Assembly (NCBI GenBank): GCA_963726775.1
Contig: CAVSDL010000001.1
Coordinates: 682,001 to 746,000 of the forward strand
Source: CAIWHR01 sp963726775
Lineage (GTDB): Bacteria > Pseudomonadota > Gammaproteobacteria > Burkholderiales > Casimicrobiaceae
Direction of reading: 5' to 3'
Length of the DNA: 64,000 nt
The notes below the pieces were generated by a model. The model searched no databases, was not told where the DNA came from, and saw only the letters and a list, made by a program, of their open reading frames with translations. Made by a program: the position numbers and the translations under genes. Positions 35,162-48,816 of the stretch are shown here, one piece after another; position 1 is the stretch's first letter; each line of letters begins with the position of its first letter.

Positions 35162-37375
35162 TCAGCCGAATCCGAGCGGATCCACATCGAGCGCCCAACG
35201 CACGCGCCGCCCCGGCAATGCGACGATCGCCTTTCTCCATGCAGGCAGAAATCGCTGCAGCGCGCCGCGGTCCGCGCTCTGCGCCAGCACTTGCCCTCGC
35301 TCGAGCCCCGCGCGGCGCGAAAGGGATGAAGGCACCGGCGGAAAGACTTCGACCGCCGTTTGCGCCTCGCGTACCAGGGCGATGCCAGCGTCGCGCGCGG
35401 CGCCGAGAAACAGGTCGACCGCATCGCGGCGCGGCGCCTCGGCGGTGACCAGCGCAAGATGCGCAAACGGAGGCAGGCATGCGGCGCGGCGCTCCGCAAG
35501 CAGGATTTCCGCAAATTGCGTGTAGTCGTGCGCGGCAAGCGCGCGGTACATCGGGTGCGCGGGAAATTCGGTCTGCACGATCACTTCACCCGGCAGCGCC
35601 GAACGGCCGGCGCGGCCGGCGACCTGGAACAGCAACGCGGCCAGACGTTCGGTGGCGCGGAAATCGGCGCTGTATAGCGCGTTGTCGGCGCCGAGCACGC
35701 CGACAAGCGTGAGCCGCGGGAAGTCGTGGCCTTTGGCGAGCATTTGCGTGCCGACGAGAATGTCCAGCTGGCCGGCATCGACGCGCTCGCGCATCGCTGC
35801 GAACGCGCCCTTCCTCTGCGTGCTGTCGCGGTCTATCCGGGCAATGCGGGCTTCCGGGAAACGCCGCGCGAGTGCCCGCTCGAGACGCTGTGTACCGTAA
35901 CCCTGCGGCTGAAGATCCACGTTTCCGCAATCGGGGCAGGCACGCGGCAATGGCTCGTGGTGCCCGCAGTGATGGCAGCGGAGTTCGCCGGCGTCGCGAT
36001 GGACGACCAGCCGCGCGTCGCAGCGCATGCATCCGGCCTGCCAGCCGCACGCCACGCACAACAGCGACGGCGCGAAACCTCGCCGGTTGATGAATACGAG
36101 AGATTGTTCTCCGCGTTGCTGCCGCACCTGTATCGCCTCCAGCAATGGCGTGCTGATGCCCTCGACGGCGGTGGAATCGCGATTGGGAGCGAATGCCAGC
36201 GTCGGGAGTCGCGACAGCGCGACAGCGCGATGCGGAAGAGTGAGCTCGGCATAGCGGCGGTTCCGGGCGTGCGTCATCGTCTCCAGCGACGGCGTCGCGC
36301 TTCCCAGCACCACCGGCACGCCGCGTTGCCGGGCCCGCCAAACGGCGACATCGCGAGCGTGGTAGCGCACGCCATCCTGCTGCTTGAAGGACGGGTCGTG
36401 CTCCTCGTCGACAATGATCAGGCCCAGGCGAGGCATTGGCGCGAATACCGCGAGGCGCGTGCCGAGCACGACGTCGAACTCGCCGTCGGCCGCCGCCCGC
36501 CAGTATCGCCGGCGTGCTGCCGGCGCAAGCCGACTGTGCAGCGTGACGGTTCGATGCCCGGGCAAAGCGCCGGCAATGCGCTGTGCGAACTGAGGGGTCA
36601 GGTTTATCTCGGGCACGAGCAGCAGCGCCTGCCTGCCCGCGGCGAGGCTCGCGGCAGCAGCGGCCAGGTACACCTCCGTCTTGCCGCTGCCGGTAACGCC
36701 TTGGAGCAGGAAGGAAGCATACCCGTCGCCACTGCCCGATATTGCGGCAACGGCACTTCGCTGCTCACGATTGAGGGTCATTCCGGCCACGATCCCTTCG
36801 ACAGCCACGGATGACACCTTCGCGTCCCGGAAATCCTCGACCCAACCCGCGTCACGCCAGCGATTCAGTATCCGTTTCGTATGCGGCGCCAGCGCCGCGA
36901 GCGTTGCCGGCGGGAGCACGCCGTCCGGCGCGGCGATCCATTCTTCGTACAAGGCGCGGGCGCGCGGTGCCCGGGTGAGCCGGTGCGCAAGTGCCGCGCG
37001 TCCTTCGTCCGTAAGGCGTTGCGCGACCGGCGCCGTCGGCGGACGCAGGCGGGCAGCGCCGCCACCGGAGAGTGGTGGGAGCATCTGGGCGAGAACCAGC
37101 CCGAGCGGCTCCTGGTAGTAACCACTGACAAACCGGGCAAGTTCGATGAGATCCTCGGAAAGCGCGGGTAAATCGTCCAGGACCTCGGCGACGGGTTGAA
37201 GCTTTTCACCCGCCACTGCCGACTTCTGGACTATGTCGACTACAACTCCGACGAGAGAGCGTTTTGCGAGGCGCACGCGTACCAGCGCCCCGCGTTCGAC
37301 AATGAGCCCCGAAGGCACCCAGTAATCGAAGCTTGATTCGACGGCGACAGGAAGCGCAACGCGGGCGATGGCCAT
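35162..37375 (-). CDS. priA: Primosomal protein N' (replication restart helicase PriA)
   Basis: Superfamily 2 DNA helicase that reloads the replisome at stalled forks. The 737-aa protein has the N-terminal 3'-DNA-binding domain, Walker A in GVTGSGKTEVYLAA, DEEHD box (IIVDEEHDPSFKQ), GSATPSLET, and a zinc-binding insertion with eight Cys (LLCVACGWQAGCMRCDARL, LRCHHCG, CPDCGN). Later helicase motifs (GTQMLAKGHDFP, QVAGRAGR) are intact. It is followed upstream by a 420-bp gap with DnaA boxes. Confidence 0.96.
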   Translation of the reverse strand: MAIARVALPVAVESSFDYWVPSGLIVERGALVRVRLAKRSLVGVVVDIVQKSAVAGEKLQPVAEVLDDLPALSEDLIELARFVSGYYQEPLGLVLAQMLPPLSGGGAARLRPPTAPVAQRLTDEGRAALAHRLTRAPRARALYEEWIAAPDGVLPPATLAALAPHTKRILNRWRDAGWVEDFRDAKVSSVAVEGIVAGMTLNREQRSAVAAISGSGDGYASFLLQGVTGSGKTEVYLAAAAASLAAGRQALLLVPEINLTPQFAQRIAGALPGHRTVTLHSRLAPAARRRYWRAAADGEFDVVLGTRLAVFAPMPRLGLIIVDEEHDPSFKQQDGVRYHARDVAVWRARQRGVPVVLGSATPSLETMTHARNRRYAELTLPHRAVALSRLPTLAFAPNRDSTAVEGISTPLLEAIQVRQQRGEQSLVFINRRGFAPSLLCVACGWQAGCMRCDARLVVHRDAGELRCHHCGHHEPLPRACPDCGNVDLQPQGYGTQRLERALARRFPEARIARIDRDSTQRKGAFAAMRERVDAGQLDILVGTQMLAKGHDFPRLTLVGVLGADNALYSADFRATERLAALLFQVAGRAGRSALPGEVIVQTEFPAHPMYRALAAHDYTQFAEILLAERRAACLPPFAHLALVTAEAPRRDAVDLFLGAARDAGIALVREAQTAVEVFPPVPSSLSRRAGLERGQVLAQSADRGALQRFLPAWRKAIVALPGRRVRWALDVDPLGFG

Positions 37376-37795
37376 CGACTCAACCGAATTCCACTATCGA
37401 AATGGAGCGAGTTGTAGTGTTCGAAATCCTCAGCACTCGCCGTAGCAAAAGTGGCCAAGTCCTTGGTTTATAATGATCGCGCGAAACAACTCACATCCCC
37501 TGTGGATAACGTTGTGCGTAAGTGACCGCTCGCGTGGGCGGCCCCGTCCTGTATCCCTCCGCCCCGTCCCGATCGTGAGCGAGGCAGCGATTGTTTTCTT
37601 TTTGTTTTCAATAATTTGGAGAGCCAATTCCCCTGCGAACCGTGGCGCCTTTCGAAGAGGTCGGCGTCACCGGTTCCATGTGCATAAGTTGGACCAGTGG
37701 TCAAGCCTGACGCGGCGGCGTCAAGCCTTCGCAGACCAAGCGGCGGCGCGGGTTGGCGGGGTTTTGGGGTCGCGCCGGAGTTGCACCCGTGGCGA
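37376..37795. other. 420-bp gene-free region with DnaA boxes and an AT-rich tract
   Basis: No credible gene. It holds a perfect DnaA box TGTGGATAA (37501-37509), a one-mismatch box TGTGCGTAA (37513-37521) and a consensus-compatible TGTGCATAA (37679-37687), all in the same orientation. Around 37588-37618 is an AT-rich tract (ATTGTTTTCTTTTTGTTTTC), striking in this GC-rich setting; TTTATAATGATC lies at 37467-37478. The layout resembles a replication origin or a DnaA-controlled region. It must also contain the priA promoter. Confidence 0.5.
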
Positions 37796-38866
37796 TCAGG
37801 TTCTCGCCCGTACGGCGCGCGATTCGCGATGGACGGCTTCGACCAGCACCGCCACGTGTTCCGGGGGCGTCGTTGGCAGAATCCCGTGGCCGAGGTTGAA
37901 GATGTGTCCTGGTGCGGGCCCCGCGGACCGCACCACCGCCTCGGCCTCGCGACACACCGTGTCCGGGTCGGTCAGCAAGACCAGCGGATCGAGATTGCCC
38001 TGCAGCGCGACGCGCGCCCCGACGCGGCGCCGGGCGTCGGCCAAATCGACCGTCCAGTCGACGCCGACCGCCGATGCGCCACATGCCGCGAGATCGTCCA
38101 GCCACTGGCCGCCGCCCTTGGTGAAGACTATCGTCGGCACGGCACGGCCATCCGGCGCAGGCGCCAGGGCCGCGAGCACGGCGCGCATTGACGCCAGCGA
38201 AAACGAACGGTATGCGGCCGCCGAAAGCAGACCGCCCCACGTGTCGAAAATCATCACGGCATCGGCGCCCGCGGCAATCTGCCCGTTGAGGTACGCCGCA
38301 ACCGCCTGCGCGTTGACGGTGACAAGCTGCCGAAGCAGGTCCGGCCGCCCGTAGGCCATGCGCCGCACGGCGCCGAAGTCGGCGCTGCCGCCGCCTTCGA
38401 TCATGTAACACGCCAGCGTGAAGGGGCTGCCGGCGAAGCCAATGAGCGGCACGCGGCCCTTGAGCGCGCGCTTGATCTCCGCGACGGCGTCAAAGACGTA
38501 ACGCAGTTTCGCCAAGTCCGGCACGACGAGGCTTCCAATCGCCGCTTCGTCGGCCGCCGTGCGGGTGAAGCGCGGGCCCTCGCCATCGGCGAAGTAGAGG
38601 CCGAGTCCCATCGCGTCGGGCACGGTGAGGATGTCGGAGAAGAGAATCGCGGCATCGAGCGGAAAGCGATCGAGCGGCTGGAGCGTGACCTCGGTCGCCA
38701 GCGCGGGCGTCTGAGCCAGCGCGAGGAAGCTGCCGGCCTTCGCGCGCGTCGCGTTGTATTCGGGCAGGTAGCGGCCTGCCTGCCGCATCAACCAGACCGG
38801 GGTGTGGGGCGTGGGCTCGCGGCGAAGCGCGCGCAGAAAGCTATCGTTGTCGAGGGTGGGCATCAT
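37796..38866 (-). CDS. hemE: Uroporphyrinogen decarboxylase
   Basis: Removes four carboxyl groups from uroporphyrinogen III to give coproporphyrinogen III in heme synthesis. The 356-aa protein shows the signatures PVWLMRQAGRYLPEYN, LFSDILTVPDAMGLGL, GFAGSPFTLACYMIEGGG and GHIFNLGHGILPTTPPEHV. The frame is open far upstream; ATG ATG at 38866/38863 precedes the family N-terminus and either may be used. The hemE-priA neighbourhood is usual in Burkholderiales. Confidence 0.95.
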   Translation of the reverse strand: MMPTLDNDSFLRALRREPTPHTPVWLMRQAGRYLPEYNATRAKAGSFLALAQTPALATEVTLQPLDRFPLDAAILFSDILTVPDAMGLGLYFADGEGPRFTRTAADEAAIGSLVVPDLAKLRYVFDAVAEIKRALKGRVPLIGFAGSPFTLACYMIEGGGSADFGAVRRMAYGRPDLLRQLVTVNAQAVAAYLNGQIAAGADAVMIFDTWGGLLSAAAYRSFSLASMRAVLAALAPAPDGRAVPTIVFTKGGGQWLDDLAACGASAVGVDWTVDLADARRRVGARVALQGNLDPLVLLTDPDTVCREAEAVVRSAGPAPGHIFNLGHGILPTTPPEHVAVLVEAVHRESRAVRART

Positions 38867-38928
38867 CGAAGCGTACGGGCACCGCGTGCGCCAGGCAAGG
38901 CCCACGGTGAATCGGACTGCACAAGTGC

Positions 38929-39807
38929 CTAGCGCGCGGGCGTCAGCGCGCGCCCGGTGAGACGCTCGAGAATCGCCAGCGGCGAACGTGCCGGATCGTG
39001 CAGCGCCGACAGCGGCACGTGGATCGTCTGTTCGAGCATGAACTGGCCGGAGACAGCGGCGTGCATCACCTGATCGGAAAAGCACAGCCACGTCGTGCCC
39101 GGCGCGAACCGGACCATCTCCTGTTCGCACTCGCGCTGGTAGGGGAGATCCGCCTTCGCCTGGTCGTGGAGCCCGAGCATCAGGTGGTCGTACTCGGTGC
39201 GGAGGCTCTTCGTGGCCCGGACGGCCGCGAGCAGCAGGGCCGTGCCCCGGCGGTGGCGCGCAATGCGCGGCAGGAAAGTCCCGGCCATGGCCTCGAACGG
39301 CTCGCCAACGCGCCAGACACGATCTTCCGACGGGTTTACGTTCGAGAACACGCGCAGGATCCGCTCGCCCCGGTTCGGCCGCGACGGAAACGCGTCGACG
39401 TGGAGGCGGGAATCGTCCTTGCGCCAGGACACGGCGCGACCCACCGCAGGCTGCGGCCGGTAGCTCGTCCGCGCGCGCCGCACGTAGGGAGCGTAACGCG
39501 GCACCAGCGCGGTCACAAGCGTGGCCGCGTCCGCGGCGAAACGCGCGACCATCGCTGCAAGCTCCGCACGCTCGCCGACCGTGCCTCGTGCGCCTTTCAG
39601 CCGCGCGCCTTCCAGGCTGATGTTTTTCGTGCGCCCGTCCGACCAATCGGTCGCGAGAAAACGGCGCTCCGACGCCGACAGCACGAATGCCACCCGCGGC
39701 AGGACGAGCACGCCGCCGCTCTCGAGCACCTGGCCGGCCTCCCGCTGCGCATCTGGCGTCAGCGGCGGGCGCCAATCTGCTATGTCGAGAGTCACTACGG
39801 CCGACAT
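38929..39807 (-). CDS. kdoO: Kdo hydroxylase (Fe(II)/2-oxoglutarate dioxygenase family)
   Basis: 292-aa protein matching the KdoO family, which hydroxylates the outer Kdo of lipopolysaccharide at C3 to give Ko. The iron facial triad is visible as His136 and Asp138 (LHVDAFPSRP) and His249 (FSDQVMHAAVSG); FSNVNPSEDRVWRVGEPF is also typical. LPS genes are not nearby. ATG at 39807, 51 bp after gltD. Specificity is inferred from family resemblance. Confidence 0.8.
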   Translation of the reverse strand: MSAVVTLDIADWRPPLTPDAQREAGQVLESGGVLVLPRVAFVLSASERRFLATDWSDGRTKNISLEGARLKGARGTVGERAELAAMVARFAADAATLVTALVPRYAPYVRRARTSYRPQPAVGRAVSWRKDDSRLHVDAFPSRPNRGERILRVFSNVNPSEDRVWRVGEPFEAMAGTFLPRIARHRRGTALLLAAVRATKSLRTEYDHLMLGLHDQAKADLPYQRECEQEMVRFAPGTTWLCFSDQVMHAAVSGQFMLEQTIHVPLSALHDPARSPLAILERLTGRALTPAR

Positions 39808-39858
39808 ACCTAGCGATTCAGCTGAAACATGGCAACGGTCGCCATCAGGGACCGGGGC

Positions 39859-41295
39859 TCAGCGCGGCAGCAACGTTGCACCCATCAGAAACTCGTCGAC
39901 GGCGCGGGCACACTGGCGACCTTCGCGGATCGCCCACACGACGAGCGACTGGCCGCGACGCATATCGCCGGCGGCGAAGATCTTTGCCCTGGACGTGCGG
40001 TAGTCCTCCGTGTTCGCCCTGACGTTGCTGCGCGCGTCCCGCAGGACGCCGAACTGCTCCAGCATGCCCTTGCCGACCGGCCCGACAAAGCCCATCGCCA
40101 ACAGCACGAGGTCCGCCTCAATTTCGAATTCGCTGCCCGCCACCTCGGCCATTCGCATCTGGCCGTCGGAGCCCGATTGCCACTCGACGCGCACCGCAAC
40201 AAGCTTCTCGACTTTGCCGTTCCTTCCTTCGAAGCATTTGGTGGCAACCGCCCAGTCGCGCTGGCAACCTTCCTCCTGCGACGATGACGTCCGCAGCTTG
40301 ACCGGCCAGTACGGCCACGTGAGCGGCTTGTTTTCGTGCTCCGGGGGCTGCGGCAGCAGCTCGAATTGCGTGACCGACCTGGCTCCTTGCCGGTTCGACG
40401 TGCCCACGCAGTCGGACCCGGTGTCGCCGCCACCGATGACGACGACGTGTTTGCCGGTCGCGGTGATCTGGTCGTGCACGCGGTCCCCGGCGACGACCTT
40501 GTTCTGTTGCGGCAGGAACTCCATTGCGAAATGGACGCCGCAAAGATCGCGGCCCGGCACCGGCAGGTCGCGCGACTCTTCGGCGCCGCCCGCCATCACG
40601 ACCGCATCGTATTCGACCTCGATCTGCTGCGCGGCAATGTCCTTGCCCACCTCGACGTTCGGCCGGAATTCGACGCCTTCCTGAGACATCTGCGCCATCC
40701 GGCGGTCGATCATGTTCTTTTCCATCTTGAAGTCGGGAATGCCATAACGCAGCAGCCCGCCGATGCGGTCGGTCTTCTCGTACAGCACGACATCGTGACC
40801 GGCACGGGCCAGCTGCTGCGCGCAGGCAAGGCCCGCCGGACCCGAGCCGACGACCGCGACCCGCTTGCCCGTTTTCACCAGCGGCGGCACGGGGACGACC
40901 CAGCCCTCGTCCCAGCCCTTGTCGATGATGAAATGCTCGATCGACTTGATTCCGACCGATTCGTCATTGATATTGAGCGTGCAGGCTGCCTCGCAGGGCG
41001 CCGGGCAGATGCGGCCGGTGAACTCCGGGAAATTGTTGGTCGAATGCAGCACGTCGAGCGCGGCTCGCCACTGCTGCCGGTACACGAGGTCGTTCCAATC
41101 GGGAATGACGTTGTTGACGGGGCAGCCGCTCTGGCAGAACGGAATGCCGCAGTCCATGCAGCGCGCACCCTGCTTCGACGCTTCGCCGTCCGCGAGTGGA
41201 AGAATGAACTCGCGGAAGCTCCGGACGCGCTCGGGGATGGGCAGCATGACCTCCTGGACGCGCGCGAGCTCCATGAAACCGGTGATCTTGCCCAT
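39859..41295 (-). CDS. gltD: Glutamate synthase (NADPH), small subunit
   Basis: 478-aa flavoprotein passing electrons from NADPH to the large subunit. The N-terminal Cys clusters (RCMDCGIPFCQSGCPVNN and CPAPCEAACTLNI) bind [4Fe-4S] centres; VAVVGSGPAGLACAQQLAR is the FAD site and VVVIGGGDTGSDCVG the NADPH site. The C-terminal IFAAGDMRRGQSLVVWAI is typical. It starts 1 bp after gltB. Confidence 0.96.
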   Translation of the reverse strand: MGKITGFMELARVQEVMLPIPERVRSFREFILPLADGEASKQGARCMDCGIPFCQSGCPVNNVIPDWNDLVYRQQWRAALDVLHSTNNFPEFTGRICPAPCEAACTLNINDESVGIKSIEHFIIDKGWDEGWVVPVPPLVKTGKRVAVVGSGPAGLACAQQLARAGHDVVLYEKTDRIGGLLRYGIPDFKMEKNMIDRRMAQMSQEGVEFRPNVEVGKDIAAQQIEVEYDAVVMAGGAEESRDLPVPGRDLCGVHFAMEFLPQQNKVVAGDRVHDQITATGKHVVVIGGGDTGSDCVGTSNRQGARSVTQFELLPQPPEHENKPLTWPYWPVKLRTSSSQEEGCQRDWAVATKCFEGRNGKVEKLVAVRVEWQSGSDGQMRMAEVAGSEFEIEADLVLLAMGFVGPVGKGMLEQFGVLRDARSNVRANTEDYRTSRAKIFAAGDMRRGQSLVVWAIREGRQCARAVDEFLMGATLLPR

Positions 41296-41296
41296 T

Positions 41297-46015
<4,719 letters not shown>

Positions 46016-46104
46016 GATGACCTCATCGATAACGAAAAAGCCGGCGTCCTGCCGCGCAAGGCGATGGGCGGCCGGGTTTCGCGAGATGGCAACGAAAGCA
46101 ATTA

Positions 46105-46133
46105 ATATTAGCTGCGATGCTGCAATGCGGCAA
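46105..46133 (-). promoter_or_regulatory. Likely gltBD promoter
   Basis: Minus-strand TTGCCG (46133-46128), a 17-bp spacer and TAATAT (46110-46105), about 90 bp before gltB in the 307-bp divergent gap. Four of six matches in each hexamer; plausible but not strong. Confidence 0.45.
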
Positions 46134-46204
46134 GGTACGGACGCGCTGGTCGCGTCGTACGCAACACATCCCGCCCAACGGTCGATTCGACCGTGGCAAA
46201 AGAC

Positions 46205-46233
46205 TTGCGCCGCAGCGCAACTTAGGCTTTAAT
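46205..46233 (+). promoter_or_regulatory. Likely promoter of the lipoprotein gene with a dyad over the -35
   Basis: TTGCGC (46205-46210), a 17-bp spacer and TTTAAT (46228-46233) point to the lipoprotein gene 90 bp on. The perfect dyad TTGCGCCGCAGCGCAA (46205-46220) covers the -35 and could be an operator. The rest of the 307-bp gap between gltB and this gene shows only the gltB promoter. Confidence 0.45.
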
Positions 46234-46322
46234 CTGAACAAAGTGGGCTAGATGCTTGTTGCAACATCCAAAACAGCCTCGGCCGGCACCATCTTTAGGA
46301 CATCATCATCAGGAATCCCATC

Positions 46323-47666
46323 ATGACGGAAACCCGCCTGCCCACCGCCTGGCTGCGTTCCCTCGCCGGCTTGTCTGCCCTTGCGGGGGTTCTCGCGCTG
46401 ACCGCATGCGGTGGCGGCAGCGGAAGCCCCAGTTCGGTCATCCACCCGATACCGGTCGTGGTGCCCCCGCTGTTCGTCCTGCCGCCGGCGTCGGTCGCCT
46501 ATTCGAATATCCCGACGGTCCTGACGGTCAGCGGCGGCCTCCCGCCGTATAGGGCATTTTCGAGCAATTCGGCCGTATTGCCGGTTCCGCAGGACGTCAG
46601 CGGTACGACGATTGTATTGCTGCCGACCGCCGTCGCGGGCGACTCCCCGGTCGTCGTGACCGTGCAGGACTCGGCCAGCCAGAGCGCGACCTCCGCGATC
46701 ACGGTCCGCCCGGCGCCGCTGTTCAATTCGCTGACCGTGGTGCCGAATCGAACGGCCTGCGGGACCAACGCGGTGTGCGCCGGCGAAACCGCCCAGGTGT
46801 CCGTTCTGGTTCTCGGCCCCGCCGGGTCCCCGCTCCAGAATCGGCAGGTCAGGTTCGATGTCGTCACGGGAAACTACGGCATTCAGACCAGCAACCCGGC
46901 GCAGCCGCTGGCTGCGACGTTGACCGTCGTGTCCGACGGCAACGGGGCGGCGAAAGCGATCATCCAGGCCGCCGTGAACGCGTTCACGCAGAATGCGATC
47001 ATTCGCGCCACCGAACTGACCACCGGCAATCAGGTCACCGCGACGTTCACGATCGCGCAGGTGACCGACGGCTCCGGCGTCCTGTCGACGATTCCGACCG
47101 GAGGCAGCAAGACGACCATCAACGGGCCGGCCAAGGACGTCTGCTCGGCAGGCGTAGCGGTCGCCACCTACATTTTCGGCGGCACGCCCCCGTATCGCGT
47201 GTCGACCAATTTCCCCAGCGCGGTCGCGTTGACCGGCGTACCGGTGCAGGTCAGCGGCGGCGGCTTCAACACGATTACCAACGGGTCGTGTTTCGTCAAT
47301 CTGGTCTATGCGATTACCGATGCCACGGGCCTCACGATTACCAATTCTCCCACGGTCGACAATGTGCCGGGGACCCAGACCGCGCCGACACCGACGCCTG
47401 TCGTCGTGACGCCCTCCAGCGCATCCAGCCCCACGGCGACCCCGTGCACTGGCTTGACGTTCAATTTTGTCGTGTCGGGCGGCACCCCGCCCTATGGCGT
47501 GACGCTGGGGGCGCCCGCAGGCTGGCTGATAACCGGGGCGCCCGTCAGCGCCTCCGGTGGTTCGTTCTCCGTAGCGGGAGGCGCCGGCAGCAATTCGACG
47601 ACCGTCATCGTCGCGGATGCAGGGACCCCGACACTGACGTCCAGTGCCACGATTACCTGCAACTGA
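46323..47666 (+). CDS. Lipoprotein with repeated GG-PPY beta-sandwich-like units
   Basis: 447-aa predicted lipoprotein: signal peptide with lipobox LTAC at about residue 29, then a Gly/Ser linker. The remainder is Val/Thr/Ser/Pro-rich and beta-like. Three related units begin with SGGLPPYR, FGGTPPYR and SGGTPPYG (about residues 65, 284 and 385), and a Big-1-like stretch (about 140-245: VSVLVLGPAGSPLQNRQVRF) sits between. No family assignment is certain; surface adhesion or matrix roles are guesses. Followed by a strong terminator. Confidence 0.7.
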   Translation: MTETRLPTAWLRSLAGLSALAGVLALTACGGGSGSPSSVIHPIPVVVPPLFVLPPASVAYSNIPTVLTVSGGLPPYRAFSSNSAVLPVPQDVSGTTIVLLPTAVAGDSPVVVTVQDSASQSATSAITVRPAPLFNSLTVVPNRTACGTNAVCAGETAQVSVLVLGPAGSPLQNRQVRFDVVTGNYGIQTSNPAQPLAATLTVVSDGNGAAKAIIQAAVNAFTQNAIIRATELTTGNQVTATFTIAQVTDGSGVLSTIPTGGSKTTINGPAKDVCSAGVAVATYIFGGTPPYRVSTNFPSAVALTGVPVQVSGGGFNTITNGSCFVNLVYAITDATGLTITNSPTVDNVPGTQTAPTPTPVVVTPSSASSPTATPCTGLTFNFVVSGGTPPYGVTLGAPAGWLITGAPVSASGGSFSVAGGAGSNSTTVIVADAGTPTLTSSATITCN

Positions 47667-47686
47667 CGCATCCGTCGGTGTTCACG

Positions 47687-47712
47687 AAAACGGCGCCACT
47701 TGGCGCCGTTTT
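47687..47712. terminator. Bidirectional terminator between lipoprotein gene and aroB
   Basis: Perfect 12-bp inverted repeat (47687-47698 with 47701-47712), A-run on one side and T-run on the other (AAAACGGCGCCA / TGGCGCCGTTTT). It serves both convergent genes, 20 bp after the lipoprotein stop and 25 bp from the aroB stop. Confidence 0.9.
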
Positions 47713-47737
47713 CATTCCGTGCGCACGACGCGGGAGA

Positions 47738-48811
47738 TCAGGGCAGGACGGAGTTAAGTTCGGGCGCAGGGACATCGGCCGCAACAAAAGCCTCGCCCAG
47801 CGCGCGCAGCAGCACGAAGCGAATGGACCCGGACAGCACCTTCTTGTCGCGGCCCATCAGCGCAAGATATTGCCGAGCGCCCAGTGGTGGTGCTTCGACC
47901 GGGAGACCCGCCTGCTGCAACAACGCCCGCAGCCGCAGCGCATCGGAATGCGGCAACGTACCGAGGCGGGCAGAGAGCTGCGCGGCGATCACCATCCCGG
48001 CGCCGACGGCTTCACCGTGGAGCCACTCGCCGTAGCCGACGCCGGCTTCGATCGCGTGGCCGAAAGTGTGGCCGAAGTTGAGCAACGCCCTCTCGCCCGA
48101 TTCACGCTCGTCGGCAGCGACGATCTCCGCCTTGATACGGCAACTCTCCGCGATGGCGTGCGTCTGCGCGGCAGCATCGCGCTTTCGCAACGGCTCGACG
48201 TTGCCCTCGAGCCAGTCGAAAAACGCGCGGTCGCGGATCGCGCCGTACTTGATGACTTCGGCAAGGCCGGCAACCAGTTCGCGATCGGGCAATGTCCGGA
48301 GGCAATCCGTATCGATCAGCACCGCCTGCGGCTGGTGGAAGGCGCCGATCATGTTCTTGCCCAGCGGATGGTTGACTCCTGTCTTCCCGCCAATCGACGA
48401 ATCGACCTGCGCGAGGAGCGTCGTCGGGACCTGCACGAAGGGAATTCCACGCTGGTAGATCGCCGCGGTGAACCCCGCAACGTCGCCGACGACTCCGCCG
48501 CCCAACGCGACGACGGTCGTCGACCGCTCGGCCTTGAGCTCGAGGAGACGGGTCAGCACGTGGTGCGCCGTGGCCCACGTCTTGTGGGCCTCGCCGTCGG
48601 CGATGAGTATGGTTTCGGTCGCGATCCCCGCGGCGGCGAAGCTCGCGCGGAGCGGGGCGAGCCATGCCGCGGCGACCACCGTATTGCTGACGATGACGGC
48701 GCGCGGCTGTGCCAACAACGGCGTGAGCAACGTGCCGGCATCGCGGAGGAGACCGGCGCCGATGTGGATCGGATAGCTGCGCTCGGCGAGCGCGACCGTT
48801 AACGTCCGCAT
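47738..48811 (-). CDS. aroB: 3-dehydroquinate synthase
   Basis: NAD- and metal-dependent cyclisation of DAHP in the shikimate pathway. The 357-aa protein has the conserved blocks VVALGGGVVGDVAGFTAAIY, VPTTLLAQVDSSIGGKTGVN, NMIGAFHQPQAVLIDTDCL, ALLNFGHTFGHAIE (zinc His) and GEAVGAGMV. It lies 5 bp after aroK in a pilM-aroB gene run. In Burkholderiales dgt normally follows; here the next gene is the convergent lipoprotein. Confidence 0.96.
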   Translation of the reverse strand: MRTLTVALAERSYPIHIGAGLLRDAGTLLTPLLAQPRAVIVSNTVVAAAWLAPLRASFAAAGIATETILIADGEAHKTWATAHHVLTRLLELKAERSTTVVALGGGVVGDVAGFTAAIYQRGIPFVQVPTTLLAQVDSSIGGKTGVNHPLGKNMIGAFHQPQAVLIDTDCLRTLPDRELVAGLAEVIKYGAIRDRAFFDWLEGNVEPLRKRDAAAQTHAIAESCRIKAEIVAADERESGERALLNFGHTFGHAIEAGVGYGEWLHGEAVGAGMVIAAQLSARLGTLPHSDALRLRALLQQAGLPVEAPPLGARQYLALMGRDKKVLSGSIRFVLLRALGEAFVAADVPAPELNSVLP

Positions 48812-48816
48812 CGTGT

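Noticed and set aside
46256..46265. TTGTTGCAAC shared with 54705-54714 upstream of mrcA
   Set aside because: Ten bases in two promoters could be chance; no third copy noticed.
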